Of a DNA stretch of 6,660 nt, positions 1 through 5,250 are shown one piece after another. The position numbers and the translations under genes were made by a program. Each line of letters opens with the position of its first letter. The first letter of the stretch is position 1. Under the pieces are notes generated by a model. It saw nothing but the letters and a program-made list of their open reading frames with translations. It made no database searches and was not told where the DNA came from. The DNA is from Bacillota bacterium (GTDB taxonomy: Bacteria > Bacillota > Clostridia > Lachnospirales > Cellulosilyticaceae), in the NCBI GenBank assembly GCA_023436395.1, contig JAEZJJ010000091.1, forward strand, positions 1 through 6,660, read 5' to 3'.

Positions 1-66
1 GGTAAAAAGAATGCAGTTTATACTGCAGTAAAAAATCTGAAATACTATAAAACGATTGAAGCATAA
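1..66 (+). CDS. possible 3' end of an unidentified upstream gene (partial)
   Basis: Frame 1 is open from the window edge to a TAA at 64-66 and gives 21 residues ending YYKTIEA. A weak hairpin and then the mbl promoter follow, which would fit the end of a gene. In related bacteria the sporulation regulator spoIIID often precedes mbl, but these residues do not look like the SpoIIID C-terminus that I remember. I do not recognise the protein. Twenty-one open codons could occur by chance in DNA this AT-rich. Confidence 0.25.
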   Translation, partial: GKKNAVYTAVKNLKYYKTIEA

Positions 67-77
67 AAGAAATATAC

Positions 78-106
78 CTTAGGAAAAATCTAAGTTTAAT
101 TTTCCT
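78..106 (+). terminator. weak hairpin, possible terminator of the upstream gene
   Basis: CTTAG (78-82) can pair with CTAAG (90-94) around a 7-nt loop and is followed by TTTAATTTT. An overlapping alternative pairs AGGAAAA (81-87) with TTTTCCT (100-106). Both stems are short and AT-rich, so this is a weak terminator at best. Its position between a possible stop codon (64-66) and the mbl promoter is the main support. Confidence 0.3.
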
Positions 107-141
107 ACAGTAAATTGACACGATCATTATTTTTTATTATT

Positions 142-171
142 TTGCAAAAAATATAGTTTTAATGGTATAAT
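142..171 (+). promoter_or_regulatory. sigma-A-type promoter of the mbl-flagellar rod operon (extended -10)
   Basis: The -35 candidate is TTGCAA (142-147). After an 18-bp spacer comes a perfect TATAAT (166-171), with TG at 163-164 placed as an extended -10. Transcription would start near 178, leaving a leader of about 50 nt before the mbl start at 227. A TTGACA at 115-120 lies upstream but has no good -10 at 16-18 bp. I see no sigma-28 (flagellar) promoter here. Confidence 0.65.
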
Positions 172-226
172 ATGCTAAAAGAAGTGAACCCAAAATACAA
201 TTTTACTAAAACAAAGGAGAATTTAA

Positions 227-1231
227 ATGTTTGGAATGGGAGCGGATATCGGAATAGACCTAGGGACTGCTTATGTACTTGTTTATGTAAAAGGGAAAGG
301 AATTGTCCTTAGAGAACCATCAGTAGTTGCAATAAGAGAAAAAACAAAAGAAGTCATTGCTGTGGGAGAAGAAGCAAGACGTATGTTAGGAAGAACACCA
401 GGTAGTATTACTACAGTAAGGCCACTTAGGCAAGGGGTTATATCAGATTATGATGCTACAGAGCAAATGCTTAAATATTTTATTCATAAGGCTATTGGAC
501 ATAGGCTTATTAAGCCGCGCATTGGTGTATGTGTTCCTAGTGGGGTAACAGAAGTTGAAAAAAAAGCAGTAGAAGATGCTACTAAACAAGCTGGAGCTAG
601 ATATGTTGATACTATAGAGGAACCTATTGCAGCTGCTATTGGTGCAGGAATAGACATTTCTAGACCATGTGGAAGTATGATTGTAGATATAGGTGGGGGA
701 ACAACAGACATTGCGGTTATTTCACTAGGAGGAGCGGTAGTTAAGAAATCTCTAAAGGTAGCAGGGGATGAGTTTGATGACACAATTATTAAATATATGA
801 GAAAAAAATATAGCTTGCTCATTGGAGAAAGAACGGCAGAAGAAATAAAAATTAATGTTGGAAGTGTATTTAAAAGAGAAGTTCCTGCCGAAATAGAAAT
901 TAGAGGTCGTAATTTAGTATCAGGACTACCTAAAAATATAGTTGTGACTTCTGAAGAAATCAGACAAGCTTTAGAAGAACCAGTAACAAGTATTATTGAT
1001 GGCATCCGTGCTGTGTTAGAAATAACACCACCAGAATTAGCATCTGATATTTCAGATAGGGGAATTGTACTTACAGGTGGAGGAAGCCTTATTCAAGGAC
1101 TTGATCAACTCATTTTACAACAGACTGGAATTAATGCGGTTATTGCAGAGGATGCAATGTCATGTGTAGCTATAGGGACAGGTATGTGGGTAGAGTATAG
1201 ATATGCTAAAGGAGTTAGAGAGATAGAGTAA
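227..1231 (+). CDS. mbl: Mbl/MreB-family actin-like cell-shape protein
   Basis: This bacterial actin forms membrane-associated filaments that guide the side-wall peptidoglycan synthesis machinery. At 334 aa it is full length for the family. The phosphate-1 loop is around residues 8-14 (IGIDLGT), the linker EEPIAAAIGAG around 131-141, the phosphate-2 loop DIGGGTTDIAV at 154-164 and the adenosine motif GIVLTGGGS at 279-287. VGEEARRM, IGERTAEEIKI and CVAIGTG resemble B. subtilis Mbl as I remember it more than MreB. The ATG has AAAGGAG (213-219) 7 nt upstream. It is the first gene of an operon with three flagellar rod genes, the arrangement seen as mbl-flhO-flhP in B. subtilis, which also supports Mbl. 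One oddity is Tyr16, directly after GTA, where MreB and Mbl proteins normally have Asn. MreB or MreBH is the alternative name; membership of the family is secure. Confidence 0.93.
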   Translation: MFGMGADIGIDLGTAYVLVYVKGKGIVLREPSVVAIREKTKEVIAVGEEARRMLGRTPGSITTVRPLRQGVISDYDATEQMLKYFIHKAIGHRLIKPRIGVCVPSGVTEVEKKAVEDATKQAGARYVDTIEEPIAAAIGAGIDISRPCGSMIVDIGGGTTDIAVISLGGAVVKKSLKVAGDEFDDTIIKYMRKKYSLLIGERTAEEIKINVGSVFKREVPAEIEIRGRNLVSGLPKNIVVTSEEIRQALEEPVTSIIDGIRAVLEITPPELASDISDRGIVLTGGGSLIQGLDQLILQQTGINAVIAEDAMSCVAIGTGMWVEYRYAKGVREIE

Positions 1232-1247
1232 TAGAGGAGGTTTTTAG

Positions 1248-2015
1248 ATGGTAAGAGGACTTTATACAGCAGCAACAGGAATGAATGTACAAGCTAAGAG
1301 ATTAGAAGTTATTTCTAATGATTTAGCAAATACAACAACTACAGGGTATAAAAAAGATGTAGCAGTAGTTGCCTCATTTCAAGATGTTCTAATGTCTAGA
1401 TTAAATGATACACAGAATGGAACGCCAAATAATGGGACTATAGGTAAGATAACATATGGTGCAAAGATTGACGAAATTTATACTGATTTTACCCAAGGAT
1501 CTATTATTTCAACAGGGGAAATGGTGGATGTGGCTATACAAGGAAATGGATTCTTTGTAGTACAAACGCCAAATGGTGAAGCCTATACAAGAGATGGTAA
1601 TTTTTCTATTAATCAATACGGTGAGTTAGTGACCAAAGAAGGCTATCCTGTTATGGGACTTGAAGGAGCCATTACTTTAGGAGAAGAATTCTTATCAACA
1701 GGTGGACAAGTACTTATTAATAGTCAAGGTGAAATAACATTAGATGAGGGATATATCGATACATTAGAAGTAGTTAGCTTTGAGGACAATAAATCTCTTA
1801 CAAAAATGAATGATAATCTGTATAGTGGAACAGGAGCAAGATTACCTTTCGAGGGAAGTTTAGTGCAAGGCTATTTGGAAACTGCAAATGTAAATCCAGT
1901 AACAGCTATGGTAGATATGATTACAGTTTCAAGAGCTTATGAAACGAATCAAAAAATGATTCAAGTACAAGATAGCTTACTTGGTAAAGCAGTTAATGAA
2001 TTAGGTAGAGTATAG
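1248..2015 (+). CDS. flgF: flagellar basal-body rod protein, FlgF/FlhO-like
   Basis: This is an exported structural subunit of the flagellar rod/hook-basal body. The 255 aa begin with the rod signature (GLYTAATGMNVQAKRLEVIS, then NDLAN and TGYKK, residues about 4-35). The middle carries the GNGFFVV and YTRDGNFSINQYGELVT motifs of the FlgE/F/G family. The C-terminal rod/hook domain starts with GYLETANVNPVTAMVDMI at residue 208 and continues with SRAYETNQKM. It has no signal peptide, as expected for export by the flagellar type III system. The FlgG-specific stretch after the N-terminal helix is replaced here by other sequence, and the NVNP motif is typical of FlgF, so I prefer FlgF (FlhO in B. 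subtilis) over FlgG. AGGAGG (1235-1240) lies 7 nt before the ATG. The gap to mbl is 16 bp and to flgG 10 bp, so the genes are almost certainly co-transcribed. Confidence 0.88.
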   Translation: MVRGLYTAATGMNVQAKRLEVISNDLANTTTTGYKKDVAVVASFQDVLMSRLNDTQNGTPNNGTIGKITYGAKIDEIYTDFTQGSIISTGEMVDVAIQGNGFFVVQTPNGEAYTRDGNFSINQYGELVTKEGYPVMGLEGAITLGEEFLSTGGQVLINSQGEITLDEGYIDTLEVVSFEDNKSLTKMNDNLYSGTGARLPFEGSLVQGYLETANVNPVTAMVDMITVSRAYETNQKMIQVQDSLLGKAVNELGRV

Positions 2016-2025
2016 GAGGGGAAGT

Positions 2026-2841
2026 ATGATTAGAGCATTATACACAGCAGCATCAGGGATGACAGCTCAACAACTTAACGTAGACACTATTTCTAATAAT
2101 ATGGCCAATGTTAATACAGCAGCATATAAAAAAGAAACAACCAACTTTAAAAGTTTACTTTATACAACTATGGGAGAGGCTAATGATCCTAATGCAGCAA
2201 CTGCTCCTACAGTTAAGCAAGTAGGACATGGCGTACGTGCACTTGCGAATTCTAGAGATTATTCTAGAGGTATTCTTCAAGAAACAGGCAATGAATCAGA
2301 TTTAGCTATTGTAGGAGATGGATTCTTTGCAATTCAAGAACCAGATGGTTCAGAAGTTTATACAAGAGATGGTAGCTTTAGATTTGCTATGATTCCAGAT
2401 GATGGCACCTATGCTTTAGTTACTTCCGATGGTAGACCAGTATTATCTACAGAAGGAGAATCTATTATAATAGATGTAGGAACTCCAGTAGAGGAACTTC
2501 AAATAGGTCAAGATGGCAATGTATTTTACTTAGATGAGACAGATGTGCAGATGGATATTGCACAGATAAGAGTTGTTCAATTTGCTAATAAAGCAGGGCT
2601 TGAGGCTATAGGAAGTAACTTGTATAGACAAACACCAGCATCTGGAGAACCTATGGCAGAGGCTGATGAAGATGGTCTAAGTAAAAGTATCATTCGCACT
2701 GGCTACTTAGAAGGATCCAATGTACAAATCGCTGAAGAGATGGTTAATCTCATTATTGCCCAAAGAGCATATGAAATTAATTCAACAGCTATTAAGACAG
2801 CTGATGATATGTTAGGACAAGCTAATCAGCTCAAGAGTTAA
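2026..2841 (+). CDS. flgG: flagellar distal rod protein FlgG (FlhP-like)
   Basis: FlgG builds the distal rod that joins the proximal rod to the hook. The 271 aa start with the rod signature MIRALYTAASGMTAQQLNVD and SNNMANVNT. FKSLLYTTMGEANDPNAAT (about 42-61) matches in place the FlgG-specific stretch that I recall from Salmonella FlgG (FQDLLYQTI...). Next come GDGFFAIQ and YTRDGSFRF. The C-terminal domain opens with GYLEGSNVQIAEEMVNLI at residue 226, followed by QRAYEINS and the terminal TADDMLGQANQL, which is canonical FlgG. The ribosome binding site AGGAGGGG (2014-2021) overlaps the flgF stop codon (2013-2015), so translation of the two genes may be coupled. The length is close to the usual 260-270 aa. 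Confidence 0.92.
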   Translation: MIRALYTAASGMTAQQLNVDTISNNMANVNTAAYKKETTNFKSLLYTTMGEANDPNAATAPTVKQVGHGVRALANSRDYSRGILQETGNESDLAIVGDGFFAIQEPDGSEVYTRDGSFRFAMIPDDGTYALVTSDGRPVLSTEGESIIIDVGTPVEELQIGQDGNVFYLDETDVQMDIAQIRVVQFANKAGLEAIGSNLYRQTPASGEPMAEADEDGLSKSIIRTGYLEGSNVQIAEEMVNLIIAQRAYEINSTAIKTADDMLGQANQLKS

Positions 2842-2854
2842 GGAGGCTAGGTAA

Positions 2855-3238
2855 ATGGAGATTTCAGGTGTATCAAGTCTATTAGACCTGCAAAAGCAAA
2901 TGGCTACTCAGAACATGGATAAAGCAGAAAATAAGGATTTTAATGCTATCTTAGAGCAGGCGATAGCAAAGGAAGATGATAAGAAACTAAAAGAAGCTTG
3001 TGATGAACTTGAGAGCTATATGCTTAGTATGATGTTTAAACAGATGAAATCCTCTATGCTATCAGGAGATAGTTTAATAAGTAAAGGGGACTATGAATCA
3101 ATGTTTGAAGACATGCATATTAACAGCCTATGTGATGAAATGGTTAAGGCTGGGGGGATCGGTTTATCAGATTCTATGTACAAACAAATGAAAAATACAT
3201 ATCGTGCGCAAATGCAAATAAGCGATGAAAATAAATAA
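2855..3238 (+). CDS. flgJ: rod-binding/rod-cap protein, FlgJ N-terminal domain type
   Basis: This protein of 127 aa corresponds to the rod-binding domain of FlgJ, which caps and scaffolds the growing rod. The signature is residues 45-68 (LKEACDELESYMLSMMFKQM and on) plus the later YESMFEDMHINSLCDEM and AGGIGLSDSMYKQM. The C-terminal peptidoglycan hydrolase domain of proteobacterial FlgJ is absent, as is common in Firmicutes and many other phyla, so another enzyme must open the wall for the rod. AAGGAGG (2840-2846) overlaps the flgG stop and lies 8 nt before the ATG. It is the last gene of the operon, directly after the rod genes whose products it should cap. No convincing terminator separates it from the metK promoter. 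Confidence 0.85.
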   Translation: MEISGVSSLLDLQKQMATQNMDKAENKDFNAILEQAIAKEDDKKLKEACDELESYMLSMMFKQMKSSMLSGDSLISKGDYESMFEDMHINSLCDEMVKAGGIGLSDSMYKQMKNTYRAQMQISDENK

Positions 3239-3251
3239 TGGTTTGATTTAA

Positions 3252-3280
3252 TTGACATGAAGTTATGATAATGTTAAAAT
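3252..3280 (+). promoter_or_regulatory. sigma-A-type promoter of the riboswitch-metK unit
   Basis: TTGACA (3252-3257), a 17-bp spacer and TAAAAT (3275-3280) make a near-consensus housekeeping promoter only 13 bp after the stop codon of the FlgJ-type gene. The start site should be near 3287, about 17 nt before the riboswitch P1 stem. Confidence 0.8.
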
Positions 3281-3303
3281 AAGTTGAAAATCAAATAAAA
3301 ATT

Positions 3304-3400
3304 CTTATCCAGAGAGGTGGAGGGACAGGGCCCTATGAAACCCGGCAACCTAGTATAAAACTAAGGTGCCAATTCCCACGTATAAATTACGTAAGATGAG
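3304..3400 (+). promoter_or_regulatory. SAM-I (S-box) riboswitch aptamer
   Basis: This aptamer binds S-adenosylmethionine and switches transcription of metK off when SAM is plentiful. P1 pairs CTTATC (3304-3309) with GATGAG (3395-3400). The conserved core is visible: AGAGAGGTGGAGGGAC (3311-3326, containing the kink-turn strand), ATGAAACCCGGCAACC (3335-3350) and AAGGTGCCAATTCC (3363-3376). P3 pairs CCTAGT (3349-3354) with ACTAAGG (3360-3366) with one bulged A. P4 pairs ACGTA (3378-3382) with TACGT (3388-3392). The gene downstream makes SAM, which confirms the assignment. The P2 loop appears one base longer (AGGGCCC at 3327-3333) than the form I remember from B. subtilis yitJ. Confidence 0.97.
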
Positions 3401-3430
3401 GATGATTGTGCGAATATTACCCCTCATTTT
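3393..3430 (+). promoter_or_regulatory. antiterminator stem of the S-box expression platform
   Basis: AAGATGAGG (3393-3401) is complementary over 9 positions, with one G-U pair, to CCTCATTTT (3422-3430). It takes the 3' strand of P1 and the 5' strand of the terminator, so it excludes both. Without SAM this stem lets transcription continue into metK; with SAM, P1 forms and frees the terminator. The pairing can be read directly from the sequence; the direction of control follows from the S-box family. Confidence 0.85.
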
Positions 3431-3447
3431 GTAATGAGGGGTTTTTT
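3420..3447 (+). terminator. SAM-controlled intrinsic terminator
   Basis: CCCCTCATT (3420-3428) pairs perfectly with AATGAGGGG (3433-3441) around the loop TTGT, followed by six T (3442-3447). This is a textbook Rho-independent terminator placed 19 nt after the aptamer. It is also the only strong terminator between the flagellar operon and metK. Confidence 0.93.
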
Positions 3448-3600
3448 GTATAGTTATTCTAATGAGAAGGTAATTAGATAGCAACTAATTGATACATGAA
3501 AAATTAGAAATGCTGATTGTAGTCATTAGGACTTTATTTCCATGAAGTTTATACTACTAAATAGTTACTGAGCGAATTTGATAGGAATAAATTAAAACTA
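3448..3600 (+). other. long metK leader after the riboswitch terminator
   Basis: About 150 nt of AT-rich sequence lie between the terminator and the metK ribosome binding site (AAAGGAGG, 3601-3608). I see only a short hairpin, AATTAG (3472-3477) with CTAATT (3485-3490), and a weak promoter-like pair, TTAGGA (3526-3531) and TATACT (3550-3555), with an 18-bp spacer. The longest ATG reading frame noticed is 11 codons (3510-3545) and has no ribosome binding site. No second riboswitch is recognisable. Confidence 0.4.
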
Positions 3601-3615
3601 AAAGGAGGCTTTAAA

Positions 3616-4806
3616 ATGGCAAAAAGATTGTTTACTTCAGAATCAGTTACAGAAGGGCATCCAGATAAGATTGCTGACCAGATTTCAGATGCAGTTTTAG
3701 ATGCGATTTATGCTCAAGACCCAAATGCTAGAGTGGCTTGTGAAACAGCACTGACTACAGGATTAGTATTAGTAATGGGTGAGATTACAACAAATTGCTA
3801 TGTAGATATTAATAAAACAGTTCGTGACACAATTAATGAGATTGGTTACAATGCGCCAGAATATGGTTTTGATGGGCACTCTTGTGGCGTGATTGTGGCT
3901 CTTGATGAACAATCAGCTGATATTGCTATGGGGGTAGATAAAGCTTTAGAAGCTAAAAGAGGAGAGATGACGGAAGAGGCTATCGAAGCTATTGGTGCAG
4001 GAGATCAAGGAATGATGTTTGGATTTGCTTGTGATGAGACACCAGAGCTTATGCCTATGCCTATTTCATTAGCACACAGATTATCTAAGAGACTATCTGA
4101 GGTACGTAAAAATGGTACATTAAACTACCTTAGACCAGATGGTAAAACACAAGTAACAGTGGAATATGATGGTGATACACCAGTAAGAGTAGATGCAATT
4201 GTTGTATCCACACAACATGCTGAAGATGTAACACAAGAACAAATTCATGCAGATATTATGGAACACATTATTAAACCAATCGTTCCAGCAAACTTATTAG
4301 ATGCAGAAACCAAATACTTTATTAATCCAACAGGTCGATTTGTAATTGGTGGACCAGTAGGTGATGCAGGACTTACAGGACGTAAAATTATTGTGGATAC
4401 CTATGGTGGTTATGCAAGTCATGGTGGTGGAGCGTTCTCAGGAAAAGATCCAACAAAAGTAGACCGTTCAGCAGCTTATGCAGCTAGATATGTTGCTAAA
4501 AATATTGTAGCAGCAGGACTTGCAAAAAAATGTGAGATTGAACTTGCTTATGCTATTGGTGTAGCAAAACCAGTATCAGTACTTGTTAATACACATGGTA
4601 CAGGAATTGTAAGTGATGAAGCATTAGTTGAGCTTGTTTATAATAACTTTGATCTTAGACCAGCAGGTATTATCAAAATGTTAGATCTTAGAAGACCTAT
4701 CTACAAACAAACAGCAGCTTATGGACACTTTGGACGTATTGATGTAGATTTACCATGGGAAAAAACAGATAAAGCTGAAGCTTTAAAGGCAGCAGTTAAA
4801 AAATAA
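3616..4806 (+). CDS. metK: S-adenosylmethionine synthetase (methionine adenosyltransferase)
   Basis: This cytoplasmic enzyme makes S-adenosylmethionine from methionine and ATP, releasing phosphate and pyrophosphate; the product is the main methyl donor. The 396 aa are full length for the family (E. coli has about 384). Visible motifs are SESVTEGHPDKIADQISDAV from residue 8 (active-site His15 and metal-binding Asp17), the first signature GAGDQGMMFGFA (127-138), the phosphate-binding loop GGGAFSGKDPTKVDRS (270-285) and the C-terminal AYGHFGR (368-374). AAAGGAGG (3601-3608) lies 7 nt before the ATG. It is transcribed from its own promoter through a SAM-I riboswitch, so its product represses its own synthesis. 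No truncation or missing catalytic residue is seen. Confidence 0.98.
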   Translation: MAKRLFTSESVTEGHPDKIADQISDAVLDAIYAQDPNARVACETALTTGLVLVMGEITTNCYVDINKTVRDTINEIGYNAPEYGFDGHSCGVIVALDEQSADIAMGVDKALEAKRGEMTEEAIEAIGAGDQGMMFGFACDETPELMPMPISLAHRLSKRLSEVRKNGTLNYLRPDGKTQVTVEYDGDTPVRVDAIVVSTQHAEDVTQEQIHADIMEHIIKPIVPANLLDAETKYFINPTGRFVIGGPVGDAGLTGRKIIVDTYGGYASHGGGAFSGKDPTKVDRSAAYAARYVAKNIVAAGLAKKCEIELAYAIGVAKPVSVLVNTHGTGIVSDEALVELVYNNFDLRPAGIIKMLDLRRPIYKQTAAYGHFGRIDVDLPWEKTDKAEALKAAVKK

Positions 4807-4815
4807 ATAAAACAA

Positions 4816-4864
4816 ACACAAACAGGCCTAAATCACATTGATGTGATTTAGGCCTTGTTTGTGT
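4816..4864. terminator. long hairpin after metK; better terminator on the minus strand
   Basis: Positions 4816-4837 pair with 4842-4864 over 22 bp with a single bulged T (4855/4856) and the loop TTGA (4838-4841). On the + strand the stem is not followed by a T-run (the next bases are GAGGAG), so it may act as a poor terminator or a 3'-end stabiliser for metK mRNA. On the minus strand the same stem is followed by TTGTTTTATTTATTT (complement of 4801-4815), a reasonable U-tract. Termination of a minus-strand transcript is therefore at least as likely. Confidence 0.7.
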
Positions 4865-5104
4865 GAGGAGCATTCCAAACTGATTAATGATCTTAGTGAG
4901 GAGCTCGTTCATAGAGGAGCTCTAAGAGAATTACCTTTGGGAACTGTCCCTCAGTTTCCTTTGGGGATTCTCCTAGTTTTAATATGAACGTATAAGGATG
5001 ACCATTTATCAGTGAGGGACACATAAGGTGGATGCACGTGCAAGGGCCCAGCCGTCTTATGACTTTGGATAAGTGGTAAGACCTATTTAGGTTTACTCAC
5101 TTAT
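4865..5104. other. G+C-rich, structure-dense non-coding block (candidate ncRNA or repeat element)
   Basis: No credible ORF exists here. By my count G+C is about 43% over 4861-5100 but only about 15% over 5101-5220. Several stems are visible. GGGAACTG (4939-4946) pairs with CAGTTTCC (4952-4959) around loop TCCCT, inside GAGAAT (4926-4931) / ATTCTC (4967-4972). CATAAGGTGG (5022-5031) pairs with CCGTCTTATG (5052-5061) with two wobble pairs. ATAAGTG-GTAA-ACCT (5069-5084) pairs with AGGT-TTAC-CACTTAT (5089-5104) with single-base bulges. TGTCCCTCA (4945-4953) is exactly complementary to TGAGGGACA (5013-5021), a possible pseudoknot. Strand, ends and function are not determined, and I match it to no RNA family that I know. 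Confidence 0.45.
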
Positions 5105-5141
5105 ATATATGTAATAAAAAATGCAATTCCCTAGAAATAAT

Positions 5142-5170
5142 TTGAAATAAAAATTAAATATTAATAAAAT
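5142..5170 (+). promoter_or_regulatory. sigma-A-type promoter of the lipoprotein gene
   Basis: TTGAAA (5142-5147), a 17-bp spacer and TAAAAT (5165-5170) fit a housekeeping promoter, with a start near 5177 and a leader of about 75 nt. The surroundings are extremely AT-rich, so chance matches are easy; the exact spacing and the isolated gene downstream are the support. Confidence 0.5.
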
Positions 5171-5237
5171 ATAAAAATTCCAACCATATAAATTAAAAGT
5201 GCTACTATTTGAGATATAAATATAAAAATCAAGTAAT

Positions 5238-5243
5238 GGAGGG
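5238..5243 (+). promoter_or_regulatory. ribosome binding site that fixes the lipoprotein start
   Basis: GGAGGG lies 7 nt before the ATG at 5251. An open frame extends 14 codons upstream to a TTG at 5209, but that codon has no Shine-Dalgarno sequence and would put a hydrophilic extension before the signal peptide. Confidence 0.85.
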
Positions 5244-5250
5244 ATTTATA

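Noticed and set aside
115..140. TTGACA (115-120) with TATTAT (135-140) as an mbl promoter
   Set aside because: The spacer is only 14 bp; the extended -10 promoter at 142-171 is far better.
484..1005. Open reading frame of 173 codons on the minus strand inside mbl
   Set aside because: It is antisense to a gene with clear family motifs. The translation is Ser/Ile-rich, as expected from the complement of AT-rich codons, and I see no recognisable domain.
3242..3295. 8-bp inverted repeat TTTGATTT (3242-3249) / AAATCAAA (3288-3295) around the metK promoter
   Set aside because: It is made almost only of A and T, is separated by 38 bp, and is easily explained by chance; no operator of a known regulator matches it.
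3526..3555. Second promoter-like pair in the metK leader (TTAGGA and TATACT)
   Set aside because: The -35 is poor and the spacer is 18 bp. It would bypass the riboswitch, which is unlikely given the strong switch upstream.
4887..4925. 12-codon ORF in the block after metK, and a 15-codon ORF starting at 5032
   Set aside because: The first has no ribosome binding site; the second has GGTGG directly against the ATG, too close to work. Both lie across predicted stems.
5209..5250. TTG-initiated upstream extension of the lipoprotein (14 codons)
   Set aside because: There is no Shine-Dalgarno sequence before 5209, and the ATG at 5251 has GGAGGG at 7 nt and begins a proper lipoprotein signal peptide.
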